This document shows, one piece after another, positions 52,245 to 62,694 of a DNA stretch of 64,000 bases. The notes beneath the pieces are model-generated. The model had not been told where the DNA came from and did no database searches. It was given only the letters and a program-made list of their open reading frames with translations. How positions within the stretch are numbered: position 1 is the stretch's first letter; the number at the start of each line of letters is the position of its first letter. The translations under genes and the position numbers were made by a program. This DNA is from Spinellus fusiger (Eukaryota; Mucoromycota; Mucoromycetes; Mucorales; Phycomycetaceae): assembly GCA_025094145.1 (NCBI GenBank), contig JALLLS010000013.1, positions 124,001-188,000 of the forward strand, read 5' to 3'.

Positions 52245-53226
52245 ATGGAATGAGATAGAATCTCCCTACTCTTTTGTAGACAAGTCGACTCTGTAACACA
52301 CGCAAAGAAATAAAAGAAAAGAAAAGAAAAAAAGAAATTAATGTGGTGGTGAGTAATACATAAGGCAAGTGGCTCATTCTCGGTGTAAAAGGATGAACAA
52401 AAAGATAAGCAATTCTAGGTCTTATGCTTTTCTACTCTTCATGCACTTGCTGTCTATGTATGAAAAAGAACACTTGAAAGAGGTTATATATATATATATG
52501 TGTGTGTGTGTATAGACAAGAGAGAGCTTTCTATTAGTATTATGATTTCGTTTTTATTATTAATGTGGGGGATGGCCTATGGAATATCTGTCATTGGATA
52601 TGTGCATTTTCCATTAAAGAGAAATCCCCACAGCCAGACATGAATAGTACATAAAAAAGAGCAAAGAGTAAACAATGAACCTTTTTTTTTGGATATATTT
52701 AGTGTCTTTCCTATAAGCAAAAAGCATAAGAAATCAACTTGAAAGTACTACCATTTAAAGTGGGGTAAGAATACCTTATTTGGTCGTCATCTTGACAGAT
52801 AAAGTGTCAACATACAAACTCAAATGGTAATTAGACGAAGTAGACTGTAATTCAATGAGTAGAATAGAATAATATGAATAGACCTCTTTGCTATGAAGAA
52901 ATAGTAATATATATAAAAAGACAAAGACACTATAGCTAAACTCTTTAGAGAATGGACATGGAGTAAGAAACATACTCGCTTATGCTCAATGAGCCCTCAC
53001 AATAAATCAATTGATCAGTAGATAGGTTAACAATGAGCAAATTTATTAAAGCAACTCTTCAACAAACTCAGTTCAATAGAGAAAGGTGTTTTGTTTGACT
53101 GAAGGGTAGAAATTATAGAATTGCATGGGATACTCATGGCCAATCCTGTAGTTGAGAAGACAAAGACAGGAAAACATATCCTTGGACAATGGATAAAAGA
53201 ATGCACGGCCATAGAATTGGAGGTGT
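52245..53226. other. Intergenic with dinucleotide repeats
   Basis: (AAAG)n near 52303-52335 and (TA)n(TG)n at 52484-52513. No coding sequence is supported in this ~1 kb between uL22 and the secreted peptide gene. Confidence 0.45.
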
Positions 53227-53481
53227 TTAATCCTCCTGGGTGAGATCGTTCTTGCGGGAGTTATCAGCAGCAATTCCACCCTTGAACTTGTTGTTGAGCT
53301 GTAAAGAAACAAAACAAAAAGAATGAGAAGACATGATAATATAATTACAATGCACAAAAAGACTTACCAAACCACCAACATTGCCAGTGTTACCAACTTC
53401 ATTAGCAGACTGTTCGGAACTTCCAGCAGAGACAGCAGCAGCGAAAACAGCGACAAGAGCGAGAATGTAAGAGGCCTTCAT
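53227..53481 (-). CDS. Small secreted peptide, unknown, highly expressed codon use
   Basis: Exons 53481-53368 and 53298-53227 join across a 69-bp intron to 61 residues. The first ~19 residues are a signal peptide (MKASYILALVAVFAAAVSA). The mature ~42 residues are cysteine-free and rich in Gly, Asn and charged residues (GSSEQSANEVGNTGNVGG, LLNNKFKGGIAADNSRKNDL, QED). No family is recognised. Codons are as biased as those of the ribosomal protein gene, suggesting abundant expression. A TATA box lies ~55 bp upstream. A spliced gene with signal peptide, TATA box and biased codons is unlikely to be chance. Confidence 0.75.
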   Translation of the reverse strand: MKASYILALVAVFAAAVSAGSSEQSANEVGNTGNVGGLVSLFVHCNYIIMSSHSFCFVSLQLNNKFKGGIAADNSRKNDLTQED

Positions 53482-53535
53482 GATTAAGATGATTGTTATT
53501 TGGATATCGAAAAAAGGAGTGGGTGAAATGAGGTT

Positions 53536-53543
53536 CTTTTATA
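53536..53543 (-). promoter_or_regulatory. TATA box of the secreted peptide gene
   Basis: TATAAAAG on the minus strand, 55-62 bases before the ATG at 53481. The position suits a core promoter with a short leader. Confidence 0.6.
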
Positions 53544-54158
53544 CTTGTTTGAATAGTGTAGCTCCACTGCTATTTTGTTCTTATTAAATTATAAACCTAA
53601 AGGATTGACATGCTGAACCATAGATTTAGGGAGAGTGTATTATTGAAAAGAGCAGTGCGTAGGCATCATAGGAAGGCATACATCTGATTTTTACAGGGAG
53701 GTGCTGGGTATCTTGCATATTAAAAAATGATTCAAGGCCAAGTGTAAATACAGTATTTGTGTAGGTTACATACAGAGTACAAAAGAGGTAGAACTTTAAA
53801 TCACAACATCAATAAAGGAGAAAGGTTCAATGATCATTTTAAAATGTCAATAACTCCATGTCCTATATGCTTGCATGCTATAGATGCTTATTTGTTTCTT
53901 CTTTTTTTTCTAACTTTACTACATTCTAAACTTAGTGGCTGTAGAACTACAGACCAGGAGATGCTGTGACATTGAAAGAAACCATTACATCTTTGATTTT
54001 TAATTGTACTGTGTTTGGCTAATAGATTTACTCTCTCTTACAACCAACCCATTTGGTTTTTCTTTTCTCTTTCTTTCTTTTTTCTTTTTTGGACTAATGA
54101 ACCTACAAAAAAGTGTCTGTATTTACTTGATGTTTTTTTGCGAGAGAATTACTGAAAG

Positions 54159-54215
54159 AATACAAAGGAGAATACAAAGGAGAATACAAAGGAGAATACA
54201 AAGGAGAATACAAAG
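54159..54215. repeat. 12-bp tandem repeat, about 4.75 units
   Basis: Perfect repeats of AATACAAAGGAG. They lie in gene-poor DNA; an open frame across them is an effect of the 12-base period. Confidence 0.9.
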
Positions 54216-56216
54216 AGACAGGTGTGTGTAACTATCAATACAGTTTGGTAGTATAGGGTTGATCCTGATTTTAATCCTTAATTCAATGGGGTAAATTATT
54301 CTCTTATCAGCTCTCCTCCTTTTTTGACAGGTACTGGTTGCATATCAATACGTTTTGATGTTTACAATTAGTAATAAATATGAAGTTATTGACTATTCTA
54401 AATAATAAAGATAAAACGGGATAAATACACAATTTAATTTCATGATAAAAATGAAAAAGTAGAATTCATGAATGAGAATGAGGTTGGATATATCTCAAAA
54501 GTCATTTTGAAGTTTGTTTATCCTCTTCACTCTATAAACACCTTGGAATAGACATTGGATAAAACTGTTGGCGTCATCTAAAGTAGTTTGCTATTACAAG
54601 AGGAAGAATAGACTAATTAAAAAGGTATGAATACTAGCCATAGCTTATCCTGATGGTACAAGGGTGATTATTCTTTATTATCTGAAAACTATCTTCCATA
54701 TACATTAACCGTTGTTGTGTGAATTAGGAAAACAATAGTGTATTAAAACACACCTTTCTATCTACTTTTGTGAATAAATAAGACATCACTCTATCAGATA
54801 CACACTTGATAGTAACAAAGTTCATCTTACCGGCAATGTTACTTACTCATCTCTTTTTAATCGATAGTTTATGATCCATGTTATAGTAAACAAGTGTGTT
54901 TAGTAAAAGATTATCCCTTTATTATTACTTTATTAATTAAAATAACAATAACTCATTCCATCTCTTGTTAAATAAATATAGTATTTATTTCAAAACACAA
55001 ACACCCTTTTTGCTATAGGATACGTTCTGTCAATTCAAGAGACAAACGGTCTTTGGTATTCATAATAGACTTTAGATGGCAAATGTTATAGCAATATAAA
55101 CTATTTATCAACAACTCATTTCTCTAAAGTGTATAGTTGTATAGTTAGTAACTTTATATATGAAATAAAGTGATCTACTTGTCTAATACCAAAAGAAATA
55201 ATAAATCATTCTTGTCTACTATTTGTTACATAAAAAGAAATAGAAATATCTGCAATGAGGGTTTGACGCTTTTATATATATAAATATATATCATAATAAT
55301 CCCCTGGTGTAAAGTGATGAGATATCTTGCTCATGATACTACTAATCCTCCTTACACGTATACACGTATATAATTTACAATGTGCTTGTGTATCCTACCC
55401 CTTTTAAACGTAGGCCTACACATGGGGTCTATTTCCTGCAGAGAATGGATGACTTTAGATAAACTATAGGTTTGTTTATAGGTTTGCCTATATGTTATCT
55501 GAATCATTATGTTTTGTCGATACATGTCTTTATCACTGATATTTTCAGAGATACACTATTTACTCATATAACCAAATATAATTAGTCTGTGCCCAAATAT
55601 CGGGATTAAAGTTCTCCCTCTCTTTCTCTATCCCTTCTTTTCTCCCTTCTATGAGTGAAATTGGTAATGTAAATGTTAAAATACTGTCAAGTAATAAACA
55701 TAATAAAGAGGGGGGAAGAAGGAAGAGAAAGAACAAAATAGTATGTAAGATATTATTATAAGGAACTTTTTTTATTTTATTTTAATAAATAATAAAAATA
55801 AAAATAATAAAAATAATAAAAATAATAAAAAATTACACCTTCACTCTGGATCAGAATATCTATACTCTCTATAATTGAGAGAAAATACAGTGCATTGAGT
55901 TGAGATGTCTATACTGGTGATTTGTGCCTTTTTTACTATTGTTTTAAATTAATAAGAAATACTATAAATATTCACTTTTGATAGAAGCTTAAAGATAACA
56001 AAGAGACTCGAGTTTTCCGAGATGTTGCACTCATTTTCAATGGTGCAGATCAGGTACATCACCCTGCTTTTATGAAACAACATCGGACATACTTCTATTG
56101 TAGAACAACCCCTAATAGTCACCTTTAGCTTTAGTGGATCACTCATAGAATAGTCACACAATGATGACTATGTACATTCTATCCCATATGCACTATGAAT
56201 AAACAACAACAATGTA
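54216..56216. other. Gene-poor AT-rich stretch
   Basis: Contains (AATAAA)-type A/T repeats near 55785-55832 and a GA-rich patch at 55707-55737. No coding sequence or RNA gene is recognised. Confidence 0.4.
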
Positions 56217-58708
56217 CTATAGAAAGTTCCAGTAGCGGTACATGGTAGCAATTGTTTGGATCTTTTGCGATCTTGTGAGTTTTGGGTTTTCTAGATCTCG
56301 GAGATCTTGCATAAAGTGTTCGCGTATGGAGTTATGATTGGGGAGCTGGTGAGCGTAAGAGCGTAGAAGATGAACTTCACACAATAGAATGCCTTGACTC
56401 TCACAGGACAACGATACATTCTTGATGCCTTCTCTGGTAGTTTCTTCCTGTTGGTCTGATACATCGAGATTCAAAATTCTCTCCACACGTCTATAGAAAA
56501 ACTTGAGCCTACTTGATCTTTCTTTGTCTGTGTGCGACCTTCTTACCTCAAAGTTGCTTTCAGTGGTCGTCCAATTTGCTGAACCTTTTGTCCACTGCGA
56601 TTACGGAGAAACTGATTGAGCCATGTAAATGAAGCCCAGGTAAGAAGCATCGATGGAGCAACAGCTTCAATCACAACAAGTTAGTGCATCCCTGTAGGTA
56701 CTATGATTTCTCTACTATCCTACCGAGAAAAGCAAAGTTTAGCTCGTTTGATTTTAAAAGTTTATCCAAGGCTGTCATTGCTAAGTCAACATCTACTTTT
56801 GTTTTTTGTATTTGGATAAGAAGAGCCTGGACAAGATGGCCTAGATGGAAGAAAATAATAAAGGAGTCAGTGGCTCTCCATACTGCCAGGAAGACTAAGG
56901 ATGATTCAGTCCATGAAATACCTGTTACTACATTCTTGATAGGACTCTAATAGAGGAGATGAGAACAGAGTGAATGACCACCACTTGATATCCATCTTTT
57001 ATTATTTTATTTTATTTTTAGCTTACCTTGATTTCTTGTTCATAGATCTTTAATACTATGGACATGTCCCCTTCTCTCACTTGAGAACTTAAGTAGGAGA
57101 TGTCTGCCTCTGACATGGTGTAATGATCACGAGCGAAGTTTGCTACCATTCTCTCTAGTGACTAGAAATCATTATGAAAGTTCAGTCATAGAAAGTCAAC
57201 CAACAATAGGAGTCAAACAAGACCAAAAACCAAAAGGCGTCTTGTCTACACCAGTGGATGGATCAACGAATAGAAAGAAAGGAAGTTGTATTTATTACCT
57301 CAAGATCACTTCGCAGGCCTTCTTTGCTAAGCAATGTCAGACTTTGGTCTTTGTGACGAATCGTGCCCCATACTTTAAGCACAGGCTTCCAAATCCAATG
57401 AACAATAAAGTCATGGCCTGTTTTCCCAAGTTCTGCTCCCCATGCAGCAATATCATCTTTTCTTTTAAACACATAGCTCAATGTGGCCTTTCCGGCAAAG
57501 TAGAGAGTGAGAGTAGGAATCCAGTAACGAGTAACAAATGAAAGAGGTCCATAGATGTTTCGAATGTATTTGATATTGTCTTCACATGTTGACCATCTTT
57601 TCAGAAAGTTAGAAAGGTTCCTGGCCACTGTGGTAGGACTGACATCCTCTACAGAGAATGTCTCGAGGGCATCTATGGTATGTTAGATCTGCTACCAATG
57701 ACGATAGACACATAGAAATAGAGCGAATTACCCATAGATCTTAATATATCTCGGTCTCCTAGTCCAATAGAGGTGGAAACATCAATGTCCTTTGCCAGTG
57801 GCTCTAAGATATGTCGAATGAGCTCAGCGCAACGAGATACTTGATGGGCTACTGTAGTTTCGAAGCTTGTTATGTCTTCTTGGTCACTGCCTGTGAATCG
57901 AGGGGTCATTTTAATTAACAGCCCAAGACGAGCTGCCTGTTGGGATCGAAAGCGTTCCAACGTCTTCTTTTTCTGACCAATTTCATCATGAATCAATTGA
58001 AGAAGCAGAGGACGATGTGACATTGCACTCATAAATTGAACCGGTGTCCAATGATGGCTATTGGCTCGTGTTTTTGTGTGGACTGGAAATAGGCTCTCTA
58101 GTACATGGCCCTTTGTAGCCATAACAGATCGAATGCCCATCCGGCTTGTCTGTACCCGTGTCAGCGTGTTGAAGGCCAAAGTGCCAATGCGTTTAGGAGC
58201 AGCTAACAATGGATAAGAAATGTGTGTGTATGTGTGTTTTTTCTTTTTTTCTTTTTCTTTTTGGCTTGAAGAGGAATTACATACTCTGAAGTGCATAATA
58301 GGCCTCTTGCATACTATTTCCATGGATTGTATCCCAGTAGTGAATACACTCGGAAAGGGGAAGGGTCGAGTTTAATACGTTGGAGAATACAAAGGCATAA
58401 GCAGCTAGAGTGCACTTTGCTACAAATAGCCACTCAAGAGCCAGATCTGCCTCACTCGACATGGTAGTATACAGGTCAAGAGTAGCTTGGAGACTTTTTA
58501 TGTTACTGTGGGTATGAGGTGAAGACAGATCAATAGATTGAGTTGCAATAGCCAGGAATCGCATCTTGTCGTTGTGTTCGTGTGCTGTTTTGAGGTCTGT
58601 GTCTCTACCTATTTCTGTTGCTACCAACTGAGCTGTGTCGAGATTCTCAAACATGGACGACAGCACTGTGTCTATTTCCTTGACCTGTTCTTGTATGTAG
58701 GTTGGCAT
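56217..58708 (-). CDS. NCA2: NCA2-family mitochondrial protein
   Basis: Multi-exon gene of about 650 residues. The first exons 58708-58285, 58202-57732 and 57672-57299 join in phase; later exons lie near 57160-57025, 56940-56917, 56840-56725, 56664-56549 and 56490-56217. In yeast NCA2 influences expression of the mitochondrial ATP6/ATP8 genes, and plant relatives sit in the mitochondrial membrane. Conserved blocks: [20 protein letters not shown] (membrane segment), [53 protein letters not shown], a second membrane segment ([17 protein letters not shown]), [12 protein letters not shown] and the terminal [12 protein letters not shown]. The start ATG 58708 is the first in frame. Confidence 0.9.
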
Positions 58709-59058
58709 ACTCGTTCTTTTTGAAGGTCTTTTTGCAGGTCTCTATTCAACAACAGAGATGCTATCTATCAACAGTGTTCACGTGACTTACGGCAGGAACC
58801 AGCAGGAACCTTACTGTCGTTCTTTCTCAGCTGTCAAACTCCATACCATTCAGTAGACTCCCCCCCACACTAAGCTTTGAGGATTACAGTCACACAACAT
58901 TAGAAAGTATACGATTTTTCATTTTTTGAAATCCTGAGAAAGAACATGCTTTACGGATGAAAAGGCTAAGACCTTAAAACATATACTAATGACCTCAAAT
59001 TTAATACAAAGATATTTTAATCTATTGTCTATAGTAATATATATTTATATTTATATAT
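58709..59058. other. NCA2 promoter side and intergenic
   Basis: Upstream flank of NCA2. No motif was singled out and no other gene is seen. Confidence 0.4.
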
Positions 59059-59265
59059 AGTTAATGTTTTGTTGAGTCGCTTTTGGCATCAATAACTGCC
59101 TGGCAGCAATCCTTCATTGAACCAACTAAACGTTCGGCAAGATCAACGTGGATATCTCCCCCTCCAAGCTTTTTCTAAGGCTGTCTTGAGCTCATCAATA
59201 TTATTAATAATGACTCTCTTATTATCGATAAGCTTATTGTTGGAAAAACCCAAATAAACAAGAGG
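59059..59265 (-). pseudogene. 3' fragment of a Tc1 transposase
   Basis: The complement reads like the tail of a Tc1 transposase (KELGGGDIHVDLAERLV and C-QAVIDAKS), with TTTTGGCATCAATAACTGCCTGGCA shared with the relic at 38.8 kb. The 5' part is missing. Confidence 0.6.
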
Positions 59266-59518
59266 TGCGTTGAGTAGTTAAAAAGATAGATTTCTCAAAG
59301 ACTTCATTCTATAAATTTTGGTCTACTTGTATTCATCTTCTTCCAAGGCATAACAGATATAGGACTAATAACAGAAAAAAGATGAGTCCGTTTTTCTCAT
59401 TTTTACTGATATATATTCATATAAATTACACTTACAACAGTGCTTAACGTGTAATGTATTCTGAGGAGCTTGATGTTACAGGAATTATAGAATCGTCGTC
59501 TTTTGTCAGGCAATTATC

Positions 59519-60560
59519 AAGTCATTGGCTGTCGTTTTGTTCTTTATTATTTGCTGGTGACATGACCATCTCTCTTATCTTTAATATTTGTTGTTTTACT
59601 TGCCAGACTTGAACAATTCTAAATACCTTTATTCCTTCAAAGTCCTTTTTTTCGTAACGAATGCCCACTTCACTTGCTCCGTACTCTAGACTCTCTTCAT
59701 GGTTCGAAGAAGTATCTCTAATGAATAAGTCACATTTGTATCCAATCATTTTTCTTTCCATTGGTGCTACTGATCCAATAACTCTGTTTATATTCTTTCT
59801 GTTTGCACTTGAAACACTCATGGATTCACTTCTATAAGAAGAGTCCAGGTTAAATATATCTGTTTAACTTTTGCTTCTATCACTTGCCTTACTACCTCAA
59901 ATGAGAATACATTATCAAAAGGTCTATCTATGAATGACCAGACATGGATGTTGTACCACAGGTCTTTCTTAGAAGTCATGAATAATCCACTTTCATATTC
60001 TCTTAATAATGTATGCACTGTATGCTTTAACTAATCAAAATCATGATGTTTGCTCATATCATATTCAGTTTCCCATTGTTGTCTTTTGGGTTCTAAAGGT
60101 ATATTTTTTATTAGTAAGTAAATTATATAAATATATAAAGATCTTATAGACTTACCATGACACTCTTTTAAATGTAAACCAAGCTCCTCTATAGCTTCAT
60201 AATGGGTGATACAACTCAAACAAGCTTTAACAAATTTCACATCTTTCTAAATATCAAACAATAAATGGGTCCACAAATCAAATGTAGATTAAATATACAC
60301 CATCCTTACTCTGATGCTAGAGTTTGCTTTCGATACATATTTCCGACTAAAGATGTGTATATATGACAAATTTAATAAACGAAGAATAGCTAAGCGCATA
60401 AGATTCATTACTAACTCTTTCTTATTATAGAATTTGGATGTGCAGCTTGGATATGAAAGCCTTAATTTGTGAATGGTAATCAAGTTGATAAATGGATGGG
60501 AAAATACCTTCAAAATCAGTATAATGTCGTCTCAAGTTCCTCATTGTTGAAAATTGAAGA
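59519..60560 (-). pseudogene. Degenerate gene with C2HC-type finger, family unknown
   Basis: Three readable blocks in different frames: 60240-60031 (KFVKACLSCITHYEAIEELG then LHLKEC, a CxxC...HxxxxC finger), 60018-59818 (TSKKDLWYNIHVWSFIDRPF) and 59821-59522 (RKNINRVIGSVAPMERKMIG). Stops and frame changes between them suggest decay, though introns may account for some breaks. The blocks look like a repeated lineage-specific fungal gene family. Function unknown. Confidence 0.5.
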
Positions 60561-60779
60561 AGACATAAGTGACATTTATACTGTAAACACAAATATTCAA
60601 CATTTTTTGTCCATAGTGAGTGAAAGAAATAGATAAGAGAAGACCTTTTCTTTTAACTCTTTTGTATTCTTTATTGACTAGGCCGACACGTTATGACATG
60701 CAACACTTTAAACAAAAAATACAGGTTACGTGGACCAAACAAAAGGAAAAGAAGAAAGAAACTAGCTAAAATGAATACT

Positions 60780-60832
60780 AAATAAGAAAGAAGAAAGGAA
60801 GAAAGGAAGAAAGAAAGAAAAAGAAAAACACT
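60780..60832. repeat. GAAA/GGAA purine microsatellite
   Basis: Purine-only tract of AAGAAAG/GAAGAAAG units just downstream of the Gag-like frame's stop. Confidence 0.6.
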
Positions 60833-60907
60833 TAAGACACTATAGACTGCAGAGCCACCACCAGAACATCAACAAAATAATAACTTTTTGTTTTTGTTTT
60901 ATTTTGT

Positions 60908-61588
60908 TTAATCCTGATTTATTACCACTCGATAGAAGTCAATAAGTAGTGTTTTTTTGGTAGAGACATCATTTCCTTTGGCCTTGACCATCTTGAAGCA
61001 TTCAGATATGTGGTGGCCTTTCTTGCTACAGCTTCTGCAAGTAGGACGTGGGGACCTGTCTTGGGACAGACCAGTGGTTTTGAGAATCGACGTATTATTT
61101 CTTATGACCTTCGCCATGTTGGCTACTGTTCGCATGTTTCCTCTCACACATTGAGGGGCCTGGCGGATTTCCTGGGCTTGTTCGTATGAGTACTTGTTCC
61201 AGTCATCAAAGAATTCCCACTCTTCTTCCGAGAGGGCTGCGTTGGTTCTCTGTAGGATTTCCAGGACATATGCTCCGACCTTGGCCATGTAATCCTTAGG
61301 CTTGGCAGCGTCCAGTTTGGCCTCCAAACTCTGAAGTCTGTTTGATAGTTCCTGAATAATAGTGTTTAAACTTCCCTTATCCTCCAGGATTTCCTGCATG
61401 TCAGTGTTTGAGATGGATGTAGCATTTGGAATAAGCTTGAATCCCGCCGCTTCCAAGGCTCTATGGATCAATGGCTTGTTGTTTGGGTCGCATAGGGCCT
61501 TGGAAAAGTCTGATGGGTTCGTCCTGACGAACACTGAGTTATCGATGGTAACTATAGTGGTATTATGTAAAAGAAAGAAGAACGACAA
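60908..61588 (-). CDS. Gag-like protein with CCHC zinc knuckle
   Basis: A 226-codon frame. The C-terminal part has a CX2CX4HX4C knuckle (CRSCSKKGHHISEC), typical of retroelement Gag proteins and of some cellular RNA-binding proteins. Upstream are a helical segment that could form a coiled coil (IIQELSNRLQSLEAKLDAA) and an acidic/aromatic block. A splice acceptor (CACTATAG) lies in the frame's start at about 61554, so the true N-terminus may come from an upstream exon. No reverse transcriptase was found in the window, so an element-derived orphan or a fragment is most likely. Confidence 0.5.
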   Translation of the reverse strand: MSFFFLLHNTTIVTIDNSVFVRTNPSDFSKALCDPNNKPLIHRALEAAGFKLIPNATSISNTDMQEILEDKGSLNTIIQELSNRLQSLEAKLDAAKPKDYMAKVGAYVLEILQRTNAALSEEEWEFFDDWNKYSYEQAQEIRQAPQCVRGNMRTVANMAKVIRNNTSILKTTGLSQDRSPRPTCRSCSKKGHHISECFKMVKAKGNDVSTKKTLLIDFYRVVINQD

Positions 61589-61688
61589 AGTGATAACATA
61601 CCAAAGAGTAGAAAATATCTTTATTCTGGTGACATATCACTTTAGCCTTCACTTTCCTATAATTTATTAAGTCAAAATTCATAAGTCA

Positions 61689-62663
61689 AGCAACTCAATC
61701 ACTGAATTTAATGTTTGACATATGCTATCTTTAAGCCCACAGTATTTGCAGTATGACACTGCTTAAGAAAGATGTATTACAGAACATACTGAATTAACTC
61801 TAGTGGTCACTGTCCATAAAATAGAACGAAAATCACTTAGACTGAGCACAGTATAGCCATTTATTGATTCAGTATCCATCATCACCTCAATTAACCCATT
61901 TTAACTGGTATTAACAGTGGTGCTTAATGATTACAAAGTATTATTTCTAATGCTGGACTTTAGGTCCAAGGCAAATAGAGTGTGGATTGTTTGACATGTG
62001 AATTGTTTGACTTAATTGTAGGAAAGAAGAGGCTGGTGTATACATTACCAGAATAGAGAAAGATTATTATTTGTTTTGATATTCCCCTCCTTTTGCTATT
62101 TCCCATACTGTCCATACAACTTGATACTCAAGTACTCGTCAAGATGAGCATAAATAAACAAGGTAATGTGCCATTATTAACAGAGAAACAATAGAAGGTG
62201 ATAGACACTACCAAAGGCTATTCTTGAGATAAAAAGGTAAGCAGTGTCTTCATCTGGGCTTGAGCTCATTGAGATCTACAAGACACTCAATGTATTGTTA
62301 TTAGGCAAGTAAAGACTCCTTTCAAGTCAGTCTTAGGTGGTCTTTTCTTTCTTATATATTGTCTAGGGTGTTTATGGTATATTCCCGAGCATAATTATCT
62401 ATCTCCAAAGAATAAAGCACGAGGCTTTTAGGTTGTGGATTCTATTGCTATGAGGGAATGCACTTTGACAGTAGCTATAGTCATACCATACTATTATCTA
62501 TACTATTACAATAAACAATATATTTTACTGATAATACAATTTGATATTGAGGTATCCACAAACCTTTTGATTTTAAATACAGTTCCATAAAAGGGCAAAA
62601 TCTAGCTCACCCAGAAAGGAAGGAGATATCGCCGCTTAAAGACCAGAAAATTCTTTGGGTGTG
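61689..62663 (+). mobile_element. 5'-truncated copy of the TIR element (right half)
   Basis: Matches 18633-19645 of copy A in order (ATGCTATCTTTAAGCCCAC, TAACTCTAGTGGTCACTG, GGTATTAACAGTGGTGCTTA). Its right end is diverged (TTCTTTGGGTGTG before TA at 62664-62665). The Fanzor part is not included. Confidence 0.68.
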
Positions 62664-62694
62664 TATCTATTTTTATATTAAAATCTTCCTTACC

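Noticed and set aside
54004..54231. Frame with RIQRRIQRRIQRR repeats
   Set aside because: The peptide repeat is simply the 12-base tandem repeat read in frame. There is no start context or homology.
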